Assembly (NCBI GenBank): GCA_027574665.1
Contig: CM050664.1
Span: 17,262,774 to 17,326,773 of the forward strand
Direction of reading: 5' to 3'
DNA from: Rhynochetos jubatus
Taxonomy: Eukaryota; Chordata; Aves; Eurypygiformes; Rhynochetidae
DNA length: 64,000 nt
Below are positions 13,431 through 25,500 of the stretch, piece after piece (positions within the stretch are counted from its first letter, which is position 1; each line of letters starts with the position of its first letter). Both the position numbers and the translations under genes were made by a program. The notes beneath the pieces were generated by a model. That model did not search any database, was not told the origin of the DNA, and saw only the letters and a program-made list of their open reading frames with translations.

Positions 13431-13484
13431 CCTGAGGTCTAGTGTGAGAGCACCACTGACAGGACTCTCACACTAGACCTCAGG
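13431..13484. repeat. Perfect inverted repeat, 20-bp arms, 14-nt loop
   Basis: The arm at 13431-13450 (CCTGAGGTCTAGTGTGAGAG) is matched without mismatch by its reverse complement at 13465-13484. The 14-nt spacer is 13451-13464. The flanks do not extend the pairing. A second, imperfect hairpin of about 10 paired bases out of 12 follows at about 13491-13521. Perfect arms in unconstrained DNA imply a recent origin, for example a replication template switch, or selection on a hairpin. There are no transposon-like terminal motifs or obvious target-site duplication. The short stem is below usual pre-miRNA length, so an RNA gene is not claimed. Confidence 0.9.
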
Positions 13485-15872
13485 ACTCTGTGGTCCTGTC
13501 TGGTGCCCAGACCAGACCACCTCTGCTCCTGGAGCCTGTGGCTGATCCGAAAATCCTGTTACCTGTAATCAAAACAAGGTCCTGGTCTGGCTGGGGCAAA
13601 TGGGAGTCTCAAAATATTTTGATGGGTTGAGGCCCTGGCACTGTAACCTCTCAGTTGGTTCAAAGAAATGACTGTAATTTGTTGGGAATAGATCTTTGTT
13701 TGGAATTTAGCGTAAAGAAATTTGCACCTGCCAAAGAATATTTCAGGCTGGCGTAGAAGAAACACTCTCAAGAATAATCAGCTCTGTAGGTTTTAAAATA
13801 ATTTGTTGAGCAGCCCTATAGTTCGGTACCCGCAAAGTTCCTTGCGGGACTTTCCCATGAGGCATTTTAACAGCGGACAGAGGAGTGCTGGGGAGCAATG
13901 TGTGCCACAAGGTAGGAAGAAACAGGAGGGCTTGGACGTGGGGGCTGCGGGTTCTTGGCTCTGTGCCGGCACCCGGTGTGCATCACACCTTTCCATCTCT
14001 CCTATTTTCCTCTTCAGCGTGTAGTTTTGCTCCTTTACAGGGCATACTCCCTGAAATAAGAATGCGGCACCAGCCCCCGAGTGTGTATAAAACACCGTGT
14101 GGACCCTGCTTTGCTCCTGCAGCCCAGTCGCTGCTCCTCACGCTGGGCGCGTGGACGTCTTGCAAAGCATCCTGCGACCTCATCCCTGAGCGTCTGCTGC
14201 AGAACGCTTTGGCCAGGTTTGGTGGTGTCTGCAGGGGGCAGGGCTGCTGTTTCTGCAGCCCCTGAGGAGGGCAAAGAGCTGACAGGGGGAGGTTGCTGCC
14301 AGCCCCAAACCTGCTTCCCTGTTGGGGACATGGAAGTTGCCAGAGCTGCCGTTTGGACAGCATCCCTGCATGCCCCACATCCCCTCACCCTGTCCGTGGC
14401 AGTGCTGATGGCTCGCTGAGCTGAAGATGTGCTGGTACAAGTGGGGCATGTGCAGTCAGTCTGGTATTTTAAGCCCAGCATCACCTAAACCTTCTCTGAG
14501 ACCAGGTAAGAGCCACAGTGCCTCTGTTGGTGCCTGCAGCTGGAGAGATCAAGTGGGAGCTGGGATGCAGCAGCAAAAACCCCTTGTGCGTTTGCGTGTG
14601 GAGTCCTTCAGGTATCGCGCTGGAGCGGCGAGTCCTTCACGAGTCCTCGACCACCTCCTCTTCACCTCCTGTCTGGCCCCCTGGAGACTTTGGGAACTCG
14701 GTCTCCTTGCCTCTGGCTTGGGCTGTGGCTGCTGCATCGCCAGGTATGCTGCTGGGCTGCTGGCACATTGGGAAGGGGCTGGGATGGCTCTAGGCTGTGG
14801 GTTGGAAACAGCTTTGGGGATCTGCTGAGCTTGTGGAGTTCCCTGTGGTGCTGCCTTGTTGCTGTCCCCCCCACCTGTGGGGTTTCATGCTGATTCCCAC
14901 TCCCCTGGGAAAGGTACAAATCCCTTTTCCTTTGTTAGCCAACTGAGTGTGCAGTTACCCTGCGCTCCAAAGCATCCTCCTCATGGTCTGTGTGCCTTCC
15001 CACATGCCAACAGTTTCCTCAGGGCTCCTGGCTGGTTTTGAGGAAGATCTGCCAGTAAGCTCAGTGATACACTGTGGGTAATGTTTCTGGACATAGGGTT
15101 GAGAAACCCCCAGGGCAGAAAAAAGTATCTCCTGTTGCTCAGTGTCCCATGCACTGATCAAGCAGAAATCCAGCTCTGGGGTGGGATGGAGGTTTGGAAA
15201 AGATCAAAACTATGAGCTTACCCCTACTTTGCATCTGTTCCTAACCCTCTCCCTGGGGATGGACTGTCTGTCCTCTGTAGCTCTGTCTCACCCTTGGATT
15301 TTTGTCCTGCTGTTCCCCTGTCTCTCAGCTTTCCATTTGCTTGCCCTAAGTTTTCATTTTCCTGTGCCTTTTGCAGCCTGAGTCTTGGTTTTTTCTCCTC
15401 CTGCTGCTAGCCCTCTGTCCAAGCCTGGGTTGCCAGCCGGTGCCTGGCTGCCGCTGCCCCACAGGAGGGGAGAGCCTGGGCTGGAGGAGAAGCTGGGTGC
15501 TCTCTATGGGGTGCTTTTCTGGGGGAATATGGCATGGAGGGGTCTCCAGGAGACCCATAGCCCAGCGTGGCACTGCTTTGAGTAGAGTTGAACTGGTTTC
15601 TACTGATGTGTTAAATTGCATCTGCAGCCCTCTTTTCCAGCTGGAGCGGGACACATTATGGATGTGGCCGCACGTGCCCAGCCTGCACCTCTGTCATGGC
15701 TCAGCTATTTTTGGGCTGGCTCATTTTGTTCCTGCCCTGGCATTTCTAGGGTGAGCAACATCAGAGGCTCCAGAGCTGAGCCGCTGGAGGGGAGGGATTC
15801 AGTGGTAGAGTGCTTGTGGAAAGATTGGATTGTTCAGTTCAAAGGTAGAAGATGCCTCTTCTCTGGAGGCAG
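13485..15872. other. Non-coding stretch, no gene recognised
   Basis: No gene or repeat family is recognised. At 14507 a strong CAG|GTAAGA donor follows a Ser/Pro-rich open frame (SQSGILSPASPKPSLRP), but no convincing acceptor lies upstream, so it is not called as an exon. Confidence 0.4.
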
Positions 15873-15922
15873 TTCAAAAAGCCCAGAATTGCTTCCAAAA
15901 CTCGATTATCTGACCTTGGGCC
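15873..15922 (+). other. Candidate short exon (plus strand), unidentified
   Basis: A pyrimidine-containing acceptor (CCTCTTCTCTGGAGGCAG) precedes 50 nt that end at a GTAAGT donor. The frame starting at the first base is open and encodes FKKPRIASKTRLSDLG plus two bases. The peptide is basic and has no family I recognise. The acceptor is interrupted by purines just before the CAG, which weakens it. It may be a chance pairing of splice-like sites. Confidence 0.2.
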
Positions 15923-17462
15923 GTAAGTGCTGTGCCCCTGTGCAAGGTGGCCCGGAGCAGGCTCTGTGTGCTGGGAGGGAGCTCACCCCAGAAGGACCCA
16001 ACTGTGAGCACCCTGGGCCCACTGTTCTGGGGAGCTGACTCTGGTCCCCCTGACCTGATGGTGGCCCTTGGAGCTTCCTGCTCAGCAGCAGTCCCAGAGC
16101 CTCTTCCTCTGGCCCCCTTCCTGTGTGGCAGCTCGTGCAGCCCACGTGCTCCATCATCCAGCTGAGGAGTGCGAGAAGGGTGTGTGCAGGTGGACGAGAG
16201 CAATGGGAGCCGGAAGCTGCCTCCTGGGGTGGGGAATTCAGGACAGCCCTCCACATCAGCAGCGTGTGTGAGGGCTGGAGGAGGGCAACACAGCCCCCAT
16301 CGCCCCAAACCAAGCACCGTGGGCATGGCCATCCCCTTTGTTCCAGCGAACCCAGTAGGCATATCTCGTGCTTGTAACCTGCTGGCCGCCTGCCACCTGT
16401 CCTCTTCCCGATGGACACAGGGTTTGCTGAGCCCCCTTAGCACCAGCAGCCCTGTGTCCCTGGTATCTGTAGCTTAGATTCTGGCCTTGCAGGATCTGAG
16501 CTCTCTCTCCAGTTGTGGTGGCTTTGTTTCCCCTCAGTTTGCAGCAGAAGATGGATGTGGGACAGCTGCTCCTTGGGGAAGCACATCCAGGTGTGGAAGG
16601 GGCAGACAGGTCCTGTTTGACTTTCCCTTGTTAGTCTTAGCTGGTCCCTAGAAGAGTTGCCATCAGCAGGAGGTGACGAACATGTCATCTGTGAGCCAGG
16701 CTGGCTTCATGGACCACCTGGATGTCTGCCCTGTGGAGCATGGCTAATCCCCTGACCGTAGGTCAAGTCTTGCTCAAGCTCCGTGGGATTTTTACCTTCC
16801 GTTTCAGCAGACAGCAGGGTCTGGGACTGATCCAGTTGGGAGAGGGAGGAATGGAACAAGCAAATAATATTTGTGGCTCCTCCAGGGGTCATTGGCTGCT
16901 TGGGAGAAGGAAGCTGGTGTGTTGGGGAGCAGGATGGTCTCCAGGGAGGGGTACTCCCAGGGATTTCAGCCTCTTTCTGAGGCTGTCTAAAGTGCTCCCA
17001 AGCCCCAGCACAGTCCCTCCCAGTCCTGCTGTGTGGGGTGCATGAAGTGCCATCAGCTGGGACGTGGGTGGAGCAGAGAAAATGTTCCTTTTCCCAGCAG
17101 GCATAGAAGGAAGCAGGTTTGGTGCTAGGGCTGCAGGAGTGCAGATGCCTCTCCCCTCCTTTTCTTTCCTCCCAACTTTATGGTGTTCCATGGGGTCACG
17201 CAGATTCCCCAGCACCTCTCTGCAGCCCTGCAAAGGGAGGCTGCCAGCTCTCCTGCTCTTTGGGAGAGTGAGGCTGAGCGTGGCTCGCTGGGCCTTTGGG
17301 ACCCGTGCGCGCTCCCAGTGTGCAACACACAATCCGTGGGAAATGTGGGATGGTGGCAGGAGGGGAAGGGTGTTCCCCCTCGCCCCCTGGCCCACTGAGC
17401 GTGCAGCGAATTCCTGCTGGCTGGGCTCATGCGAGGGTATTATCCCCAGGATGAGCTCATGT

Positions 17463-17524
17463 GCGAAGCGCGCGGGTTATTCGTGCGATTCCGGGTGCTG
17501 GGGGCACCGGTGGCGGATTCCCCG
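17463..17524. promoter_or_regulatory. Short CpG-dense patch
   Basis: I count ten CpG dinucleotides in 62 bp, including CGCGCG, in a region where TpG and CpA decay products dominate. It is too short for a conventional CpG island. Possible readings are a hypomethylated regulatory element, a remnant of a promoter, or a GC-biased gene-conversion hotspot. No transcription start is evident. Confidence 0.3.
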
Positions 17525-19211
17525 GAGTTATGCACAGTTGCCATTTCCATGCATTCCTGGGTTAACAGCCGATCGGGTTTCACTGTTCACAACCCCATTG
17601 AGTGCTCAGGGCGATGGCTCCCGACACTGGCGAAGTGGAGTGAAATCCCTTGGCTGTCTGGCTTCTGCTTTCCCAAACCTTGCCTTCCCCCTTCCTTGAT
17701 CTCCTCCAGACCCTCCCTCCTCTCTCCCATGGAGTTCAGCACGTTGCAGGTTCTCCTTCCCCTTCCTCATTTCTCCTTGAGCTTTAATTTGTGATGCCGG
17801 TAGAAGCTTGGTTGAGGTTGTCTAGTGCCTGGAGCTCCTGTGCCCTTGCTGGCATGTGGACCAGGCTGGTGATCAGCCACTGCACCCATGGGTGTCCTTG
17901 CTCTGCTGTAGTATCCTCCTCAGCACGAGGCAGAAAAACAGGGGCTGGAGCTGGGTAATTCCCCGCTTGCCCCTTCATCTCTGTTTTCTCCACTCACGGG
18001 AAGGTGGACAGCAGAGGAGGGAGACTTGGTTGTGATCTATGTTTATTGTGGAGTCTGCAATAGGTCAAGGATGGGACCAGCCCTGTTCGGGTGTCTAACT
18101 CAGTTGGAGGATCAGGTCAACAACCACTGCCCTTTCCTAGGCTGTGAGAGGCTCTGTCAGGCTCTGGGCTATCTGCACGTAGCAGCTGTGCCATCCATGG
18201 CAAAGGCCGCTCTTCAGGGCTCAGCTCTTAGCTCTTTTCCTGGTGAGGGAAGGGGCAGGGGAGCCGGCAGGGCCATAACTTGCAGAAAATGCATTCTTCT
18301 GGGATGGCAGGTGCCCGTGTGCCAGAGAGGCCCTTGACTGGTACTAGACAGGGCTGTGTCCCAGCCCTCAGCTTGCCTTGCCAGTCTGGGTGGTGGCCCC
18401 CTTGCCTGTACCCAGCCGGTCAGCTCCACAGCAGCACTCGGAGAGAGCTGCAATGCATCCCCAAAGGGGTGAAGCCCTCACACATACATCACCGTGCATC
18501 TAATTTAGCAGCAAAGTGACTGGAGTCCATTCGGTTGCTTTCCAAGGTCATCCCAGCTTTGGGAGGGAGCCTCTGTGTGGAAGCTCTTGGCTACACTGGC
18601 ATCTGCCCTGTAACTCCGGGGGAGTTTGCAGGGAAGAGTCAGCTCATCCCTGGGGCCGTGCAGGGGAGCGCTTGGAAAGACAACTGTGGCAGGCTTGACT
18701 AGTGTGGAGTTTGCGTGAACTTTCTGCTCTGCAGAACATAAAGGTGTTGAGGGGGTTGGGGGGGTGGTAGTGGGCAGGTACTCTGTAAGTGCTGGTGCTC
18801 ACTCTCACATCCAGCCCCGAGAGCCATGAGCACATCCCCTCTCTCTGCTTGCATCCACAAGGATGGGAATCGCATCCCAGTACAACTGGGAAGAGTTGCT
18901 GGTCTGAGTCTGCTTTGGATGCTCTAAGAAGTAGCGTTTTCTAAGAAAAATAATGTATGAACTGCCCTTTTTTTGGGGAGTTTCTGTGCTGCTGGGTTGT
19001 TAGGACAGGAACAGGGGGCATTTATAACACCAGCCTTGGAAAAACTGAAACTGTATGCTGAATGGGGCAGAGGACTAAACTTAGAGATGGATTTTACTGT
19101 TTTTTCATCTTCTGTGCCTTCAAAAGCAAGAGATGGAGTGATGTGAGCAGGTCTGAAACATGGTAATGGCACTTCAGAAAAATCTCATGGTGAAAGCTGG
19201 AAGAACAGATC

Positions 19212-19321
19212 GGTGACGGTGGCTGACGCGTGTGCGCTGCCCCTGCCTGCGCCGCCGGCAGCGAAACCCTGACCGTGTAGATAGAGGCCCTGGCGTGCTG
19301 TCCCGCTCTTCTGGCGAGGGG
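19212..19321. promoter_or_regulatory. Short CpG-dense patch
   Basis: About thirteen CpGs fall in 110 bp, centred on a GCGCCGCCGGC core, between AT-rich flanks. This may be a small unmethylated element. No open frame, TATA box or splice donor ties it to a gene. Confidence 0.3.
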
Positions 19322-21183
19322 CTCACCTGGAACGTTATTTTGTATGTACTAGCTGTGCATTACCACTGTGTTAACGTTATGTGAACCTTTTTAATTTCCT
19401 GTCGTTCGTTTTTTTTTTTCTGCACTAGCTTAGGATGCTGCGAGGGAAGTTTCCTTTGTGTTTGTGGGTGTGTGGAGAAAGAGAGAGCGAGGAATGCGGC
19501 CGGTGAAAAGGGGATGCTTGGCAAAGCTCCTTGGTCAGGGAAGGAGACCAGAGGAGACAGGGGTAAGCTGGGCTCCAGCACCCATCCAGAGCAAGGGAAG
19601 GGAGGAAGATGGGAGGAAAACACAGCCTGGGATCACACATGAGTGCACACGGAGTGGTGCTGATTCAAAACTTCTCCTTTAGCAGGAGAGAGGTGACGGG
19701 TGTTGACATGTTAAGTGGTCACAATTAGGCCTGGGAGTTAACACCTTATTAAGCAGGACTGGGGGCAGTTGGCACCTCTGTGCCTCTGTGTCTGCAGGCT
19801 GGGCCAGGGCAGCAGTGCACAGAGGCTTGTTCCCAGGCTTTGGGGCTGCGCCCTTCATTTCTGACACTGATAAAACTGCCCTGGCCTCTCAGCAAACCCT
19901 GCCAAGGGCAGAACAGGAGTCCTTCTGCAGTCAGAGTAGGCGAGGGCTGCAGCCCAGCACTGGCTGCAGTGGCACCCAGCATCCTTTGGCGCTTCCCTCC
20001 CTCCCTCTGGCCGGCTTTACTATGATGTGACGGCAGCTCCCAGGGCAGGTGCTGCCTTGGATCTGGGTTTCCGTCGGGGTTGCCAGCACCGTTTTCAGCT
20101 TCAGAAGGGGGATGTGATCCTGTGCCCACTGAAATCTGGGGTGCAAAGCTCCTGGGGGCTGGGATGGGGGCGCCTGGGTGGCGTGATCTCTCCTTACCCT
20201 GTGTGACTCCGGTTGGTAACAGAGTATATGCCAGGCATGTGCCTTTGCTTCTCCATCCTCAGGTAAGATGATGCTGATATAGAAGCATCAGGCATCAGAA
20301 AATCTATGTGGTGCAGGGCTCTTTTTCTCCTCTTGTGCTGTTTTCAATTATTTGCAATCAAAGTGCTAGAAAACATGCTTAAAATTAACTTTAAATAAAT
20401 GTGAGCTGGTTGTGGCATAGCAGTACCCTGTATTTGCCCGTTGGCTTTTAGTGGCCTTGTTTGTCCTGGTTCCAGCCCATCTGGGTTTGAGCTTTGCTGT
20501 GAGAAATTCCAGGGATGCCATTGGACTTTCTTGGATGGTTGCCCTGTTTGGAGGGTGAAACCCTGGCATGTCAGAGGGACAGGGATGAGGACCTCCCCAG
20601 TGCAGACCCTTGGTGTGAAGCAGGATGCGGCCCATCAAGCTGGGGATATTTCAGAGCTGGATTCTGTGCACTGTGAAAGGATGGGGGATGCTGCAGGGCA
20701 CAGAGGTGATGCTGCCTCCGTGGGCTGGGAGCTCCTGCCATGCTGTGGGCAGTGGAGGTAGGGGGATGGGGCCTGCAAAGCTAAAGGGCTCATGGGGATT
20801 CACCTCCCTGGGCCCAGTAGCTGGGACTCTGTGTGTCCCTGTGCGGTGCTGTGAACCCATTGCTCAGCCTCTGTCCCAGCTTCCCCTGTCCGTGCTGCAG
20901 GGCAGATGCAGACGAGCGAGAGCAGTGTGTCCCTAAGCTCCTTGCAGGGAAGATGAGCGTGGTCCTTCCCTGGTAACGCAGCCACAGTCAGTAGGGCCTT
21001 GGGGTGTGCCTGGGCATCCCATGTCCAGCCAGGCATGGTGCAGGAGGAGCTGTGCCTCCCAGGGCACCCCAGGACACAGCAAGGAGGTGGGATTTTCCTA
21101 TGCTGTTGATGGCTGGCATTCCCAGATGCAGGTGGGACTGCTGATTTGGCTCCCAAGGATGCTTCCAGCCCCCTTTCTTGCAG

Positions 21184-21220
21184 CTCCCTTTGGGGAGTGA
21201 CTGCATGGCCTGGGACTAAA
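21184..21220 (+). other. Candidate 37-nt exon with strong splice signals (plus strand)
   Basis: The acceptor is strong (CCAGCCCCCTTTCTTGCAG) and the donor is near consensus (AAA|GTAAGT). Of three frames only one is open, starting with the last base of a codon and encoding SLWGVTAWPGTK. The exon ends in phase 0, while the next plus-strand candidate (22508) needs one overhanging base, so the two do not join in frame. It could be a microexon, a non-coding RNA exon or chance. Confidence 0.22.
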
Positions 21221-22179
21221 GTAAGTCCTGGCTTGGACAACCCACTGTGCTGGCCTGCTCCAGCCCCTGCCCTTCACCTGCTCGCTTCCCTTGCTTGGGA
21301 AGGGGGTCGATTTGCCAGCCCCCATGTGAGCCTGTGACCTCACTGCTGTCAGCATGATGTCACGGCGCTACAAATTCAGAGGTGGAGCCATCCGGCAGGC
21401 GTGAAGACACAGGAGGGACAGGCGAGCCGGCTGCACGGGGGAAACCATTTAAATGAATTGGAATGGAGCAATGTCAAAAACTGAGACGGCATTAAAGATA
21501 AACTGCTGTAAATGTAATGGTTTTCAATGTTTGCTTTTATGTGACAGCTGCCTTTAAAAGCTGGCGGCTCTCCAGGCAGTGAAGCCGTGGGTTAGCAGAG
21601 CGGCTGGTCCTCCAGCAGCACGGCGTGCCCTTCAGAGAGAGAGAGGCTCTGCAGTGCGGAGAAGATGCATTTTTGTGGTTCTTGTGGTTCTCTGTATTTT
21701 TTGGGAGAAGGGAAGAGGCGACTGGAGCACAGATCCACGGCTTGAGTGTGCTCCGGGGCAGGCGAGGTTTGTGCTGCCTGTCCCAGCACGGTGCCCGCAG
21801 CCTGCCCACCCTGGGTACCGCTGCTGGGGTCCCCGGGGAAGCATGAGGACTGTACACTCTCCTGCCGGCTGAAACGAAGGCGTGTGCTCCGTAATGCGAT
21901 GTCACTCAGCTCCTGTGCTTGCTTTCAGCTGGCTACCCCATGAGCGACGGGGACGGAGCAATGGCCCCATCCCCTGCTCACTGGGCCGAGGCGTGGAGCC
22001 CTGGGGTAGCTCAGGACATCGGGGCTTTGCTATAGCCTGAGGTTGTCATGTCTGCTGCTTTGGCACGGGGCTGTGTGAAGGCATCTTTTACCCTGACAGC
22101 AAACCCATGGTGACAGCTACCGCGAGGGGTAAGATTAAAACCAGATGCACCCCTCTTTCTCAAACGCTAGCTGAGCCAG

Positions 22180-22440
22180 AAACAGCCCTCTGGGGACGGA
22201 TTGTCTGGGAAGGGCTTGGATGTGCTCCTTCGACTGTGCTTCGTGTCCGAGGAGGAAGGCAGAGCGGAGCCCTGGGCAGGCGGTGCCCTGCCAGCGCAGC
22301 CCGCAGCTGGGCAGAGCGGGCACCCGCAGGCCCCTCGCCCCACAGGCAGCGTCGCCCAGAGCTCTTGCGCAGCCCCGGCTAACTCGAGAAGACGTCTTTA
22401 ATTAGAAAAAGGCAGCGCGTAGTATGTGTGGCGCCTGCTT
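22180..22440. promoter_or_regulatory. CpG-rich segment
   Basis: Roughly twenty CpGs lie in 260 bp, the longest CpG-rich run in this part of the window, ending about 70 bp before the candidate exon at 22508. It contains GCGCAGCCC blocks and a GACGTC core but no TATA box. It may be a weak or alternative promoter or an enhancer. Direction cannot be read from the sequence. Confidence 0.3.
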
Positions 22441-22507
22441 TTAAAGGGCTTTGCGTGTTGTCTTCGTTATGGGTGTGAGAATGCAGCTCACTCTCTTTTT
22501 CTTTTAG

Positions 22508-22563
22508 AACAAATTAAGGACACATTTCACCCATCAGGAGATGAAATAAAATATGAGCAGGGA
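22508..22563 (+). other. Candidate 56-nt coding exon (plus strand), unidentified
   Basis: An uninterrupted pyrimidine tract (CTCTCTTTTTCTTTTAG) is followed by 56 nt and a GTAAGC donor. Two of three frames hit stops. The open one starts with two bases of a split codon and encodes QIKDTFHPSGDEIKYEQG, ending in phase 0. It is more AT-rich than its GC-rich flanks, as expected for sequence under coding rather than background constraint. A phase-0 end would join in frame to the phase-0 start of the candidate at 55811, 33 kb downstream. I do not recognise the peptide. Confidence 0.33.
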
Positions 22564-25500
22564 GTAAGCGTGCCTGGCGAGCTCCTTCTCCCAGTCCAGC
22601 CTCATCCCTTGCGCCTCCTCCGCCCAGCCTGCGGCTGACCCTGCGGCGAGCAGGTGCTGCTGGGCTCCTGCCTCCCCTGCCTGCAGGCAGGACCCTGTTC
22701 CCTGCTTGCCATTGCACTGGCCCTGCAACCTTCCTGGCTTGCCTGGGCTGCTCTGGCACTGGGGTTGTGCTGGCCAGCTGCAGGTGGGCAGGGGACATGC
22801 TGCAGTTTGGGGTCTCAGAGGGTCGGCCTGGATGGAGATGTCTGTGGCTGGAGCAGCTGGCGGAGCCTGAAGCCCTCAATGGAGCGTTGATGGGAGGCAA
22901 ATGCTTCGTGTTGGACCAAGATCTGTAACGTGGGGGATCCCCCTCCTTGGTGCTGGCTCTACGGGTGAGACCGCTTTGTGGGCACCTGCTTGTCCACCTT
23001 CATTTTATATTTTTAAATTTTCTTTTCCTGTTGCTGGTTTGAAGTCCCCTGAGAAGCACCACCTCAGGGGCCTGAGCGGAGGGTGAGGTGTGGGTTGAGA
23101 GAAGGGACAGGGAATAATTCCATTCACTGTGAACAGCTGCGATGTTGGTGCCAGTGGTTCCAACTTGGCACAGACAGCTGCTTTCCTTTGCTCCATGAGA
23201 ACCACAGCACTCAGAGCCGGGAGAAGTGTGCTTGGCAGCAGTGCTGGGCTGTGCCATGCCAGGCTGTGCCACACTAGGCACACGAGCACGGCCGGGGACA
23301 GGCCCTGCAGCATGGAGAGCTGGTGGGGTGGGTGCTGTGGGGGGTCTGGCTGTGGAAGTCCTGCCTTGGGGGGCATGGGTCTGGCAAAGCATCCTTGGGG
23401 CAATTGTGAAGTGGCTCCAGCCCCTGGCACCACCATCCCAGTCCTCATTTTGACTGCAGAGCATCAGAACTGTTGAAGCCTGAGAAAAAACCTCAGTGCA
23501 GCCATCCCTCCCCCTTTAGTAATCCTTTCTGTGAGCTGGATTTAGGGATTCACTGTGGCATTAAATGCAAATAATAAACGAGTTGGTTTTGCACCAAATG
23601 GGGGAGGAAAGTAAGTCTGGGAAAGGAGTTTCTGTGCAGTAACGTAACTGTAGCTTGGAGGGGCCCACGTCTCTGCGGTGTGTGTCTCTCTCTGCGTGCC
23701 TCTATTTTCCTCTTAATACTCGTGGACTGCTGGCTTGTAATGTGACGACTTTTCAACGTCAATAATGTATTGAATAACAGTGTAAGAAACTGGGGGAAGA
23801 ATTAACTCTTTCCCTCGTCTGCAGCTTGTGGCAGTGAGCCTTTGGGGGAGAGCTGTGGTCCCGTGGCCAGGGCTGGGGATGGTAAAAACCCAGCCCTGGG
23901 GATCCCTCACCCTGAGGTTGCTCCCCATGCCCAGCCGCAGGGGCAGGAACGATGGGCACCTTGTCCCTTCCCTTGGCTGCGGGGCTGGCTGAGGAGTGCA
24001 GGGTAGTGCCCGGTTTTATTGCAAAACAGTGAAGTTAGCTAGGGGTTCCTCGGTGCAGGCACATTAAATGATAAGGTATTGCTTGCTGTTGAAATTTAGC
24101 ATGTCTGATTTTTTTCTCCTGTCCTGGTGCCTGAGGAGCAGCTTTTAGCACTTCCAGAGTGGATGTTTACCCCCTGGGCAGTGTCTCTGCCTCTCCTCTC
24201 TACCTGTCCAGCTGGGACCACTTTCCACGTCAGACTGGTGTGTGCTTCTGACCTGTCCTGGTCAGCATCTCCTGCTCACCAGGACAGCAGTTTCCCCTTT
24301 ACCATTCCTTGGTGCTGAATGCCATTTTTTTCCCCATCATGGAGACTTCCTCGCTATGGAGCCAGCTCTCCAGCAGCACTGAGGAGCAGCTGCTACCAGC
24401 AAGCAGCAGTTTTATAAATTAGTAAGCACTAACACTGAGGAAAAGGCTATTATAATATTAAATCTGTGCTCCTCTAATTCAGGCAGACAACTTCAGCTTT
24501 AACGTTTGCAGCGGATACACGGGCAGGCAGCTCTGCACGGAGCAGGTCCCATGTGCCGCTCCTGCTTGGCTGAAGAGCGGCCGTGCCGGGGTTTCCTCAG
24601 GGGTGATGTAAGTTGAGGTCCGTAATGCTTGCCCAACTTGATGTGGGTCTGACAGAGACCTGCCGTGGTGGGAGCACTGTGCAGAGGTCCTAGGCTCACC
24701 CTCCTCCTACTGCCAGCCCCAGAGCCCCATTGACCACATTGCTCGGCGCGTGCTCCATATGGGAGAGCTCAGCGCCACCCCCTTCGCCCTGCCTGAGCCG
24801 CTGCTTTGAAATGGTGGCTTTGGGGTTTTAAGCGCTGCTTTAGCAAACCACACGTCTTCCTAAGCCAGCTTTTATTTGCTTGGTATTGGCAAAGTGCGGC
24901 CCTGGTGCAGGGGCTGCTGTTGAGGAGGGGGAGCAGGAGAGCAACTTGCTGGGTGTCAGGCAGCCAGCCAAGGTCAACTCCGTCCATCCCTAGCTTCATT
25001 GTTGGACTCCTCCCTGCTGCCTCCCTCTGCTCGGGGTCAGGGCTCAGCGTGTCCTCTTAACCCAGTGTTTTGGACAGTGAGCCTGTTTTCCGGTGCCTCC
25101 TGCCCAGTTGCATTTCAGTGTGCCCCCGTAGCATAGTGGGATGGCATGGGGTGGTGGGTTTGGGCATTTGGTGAGAGCAGAGAAGCTGTGCCCCTCTCCT
25201 GGCACTCTGTCCCATGGCTACCTGCCCTGCTGGGGGAGGTATCAATAGCAGGAGCCTTTGTGTAAGTGCTGTGCAGGTGTGGGAAGGTGAAGGATGGCAG
25301 GAATGGTGCTCATCTGGGTGACACAAGCGGGACTTGCTCTGCAGCCTCTAGAGGCGATTTCCTTTTCTCTTCGTGTGCCCTGTTTGCTGTGCTCATGAAT
25401 GCTGTGCTGGGGACAGCTTCTGGTTCACTTTCCATGTTCCTTGGAAAGCCCCACAACTACTCACGTGTCCGCTGGGTAACACGGGCGCAGCATTATCACT

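Larger units (their letters stand above)
15923..21183. other. Non-coding stretch with two CpG-dense patches
   Basis: No gene is recognised. Two short CpG-dense patches stand out against the depleted background, at about 17463-17524 and 19212-19321. A CAG|GTAAGA donor at 20264 closes a 40-nt open segment after a weak acceptor and was not accepted. Open frames here overlap on both strands. Confidence 0.45.
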
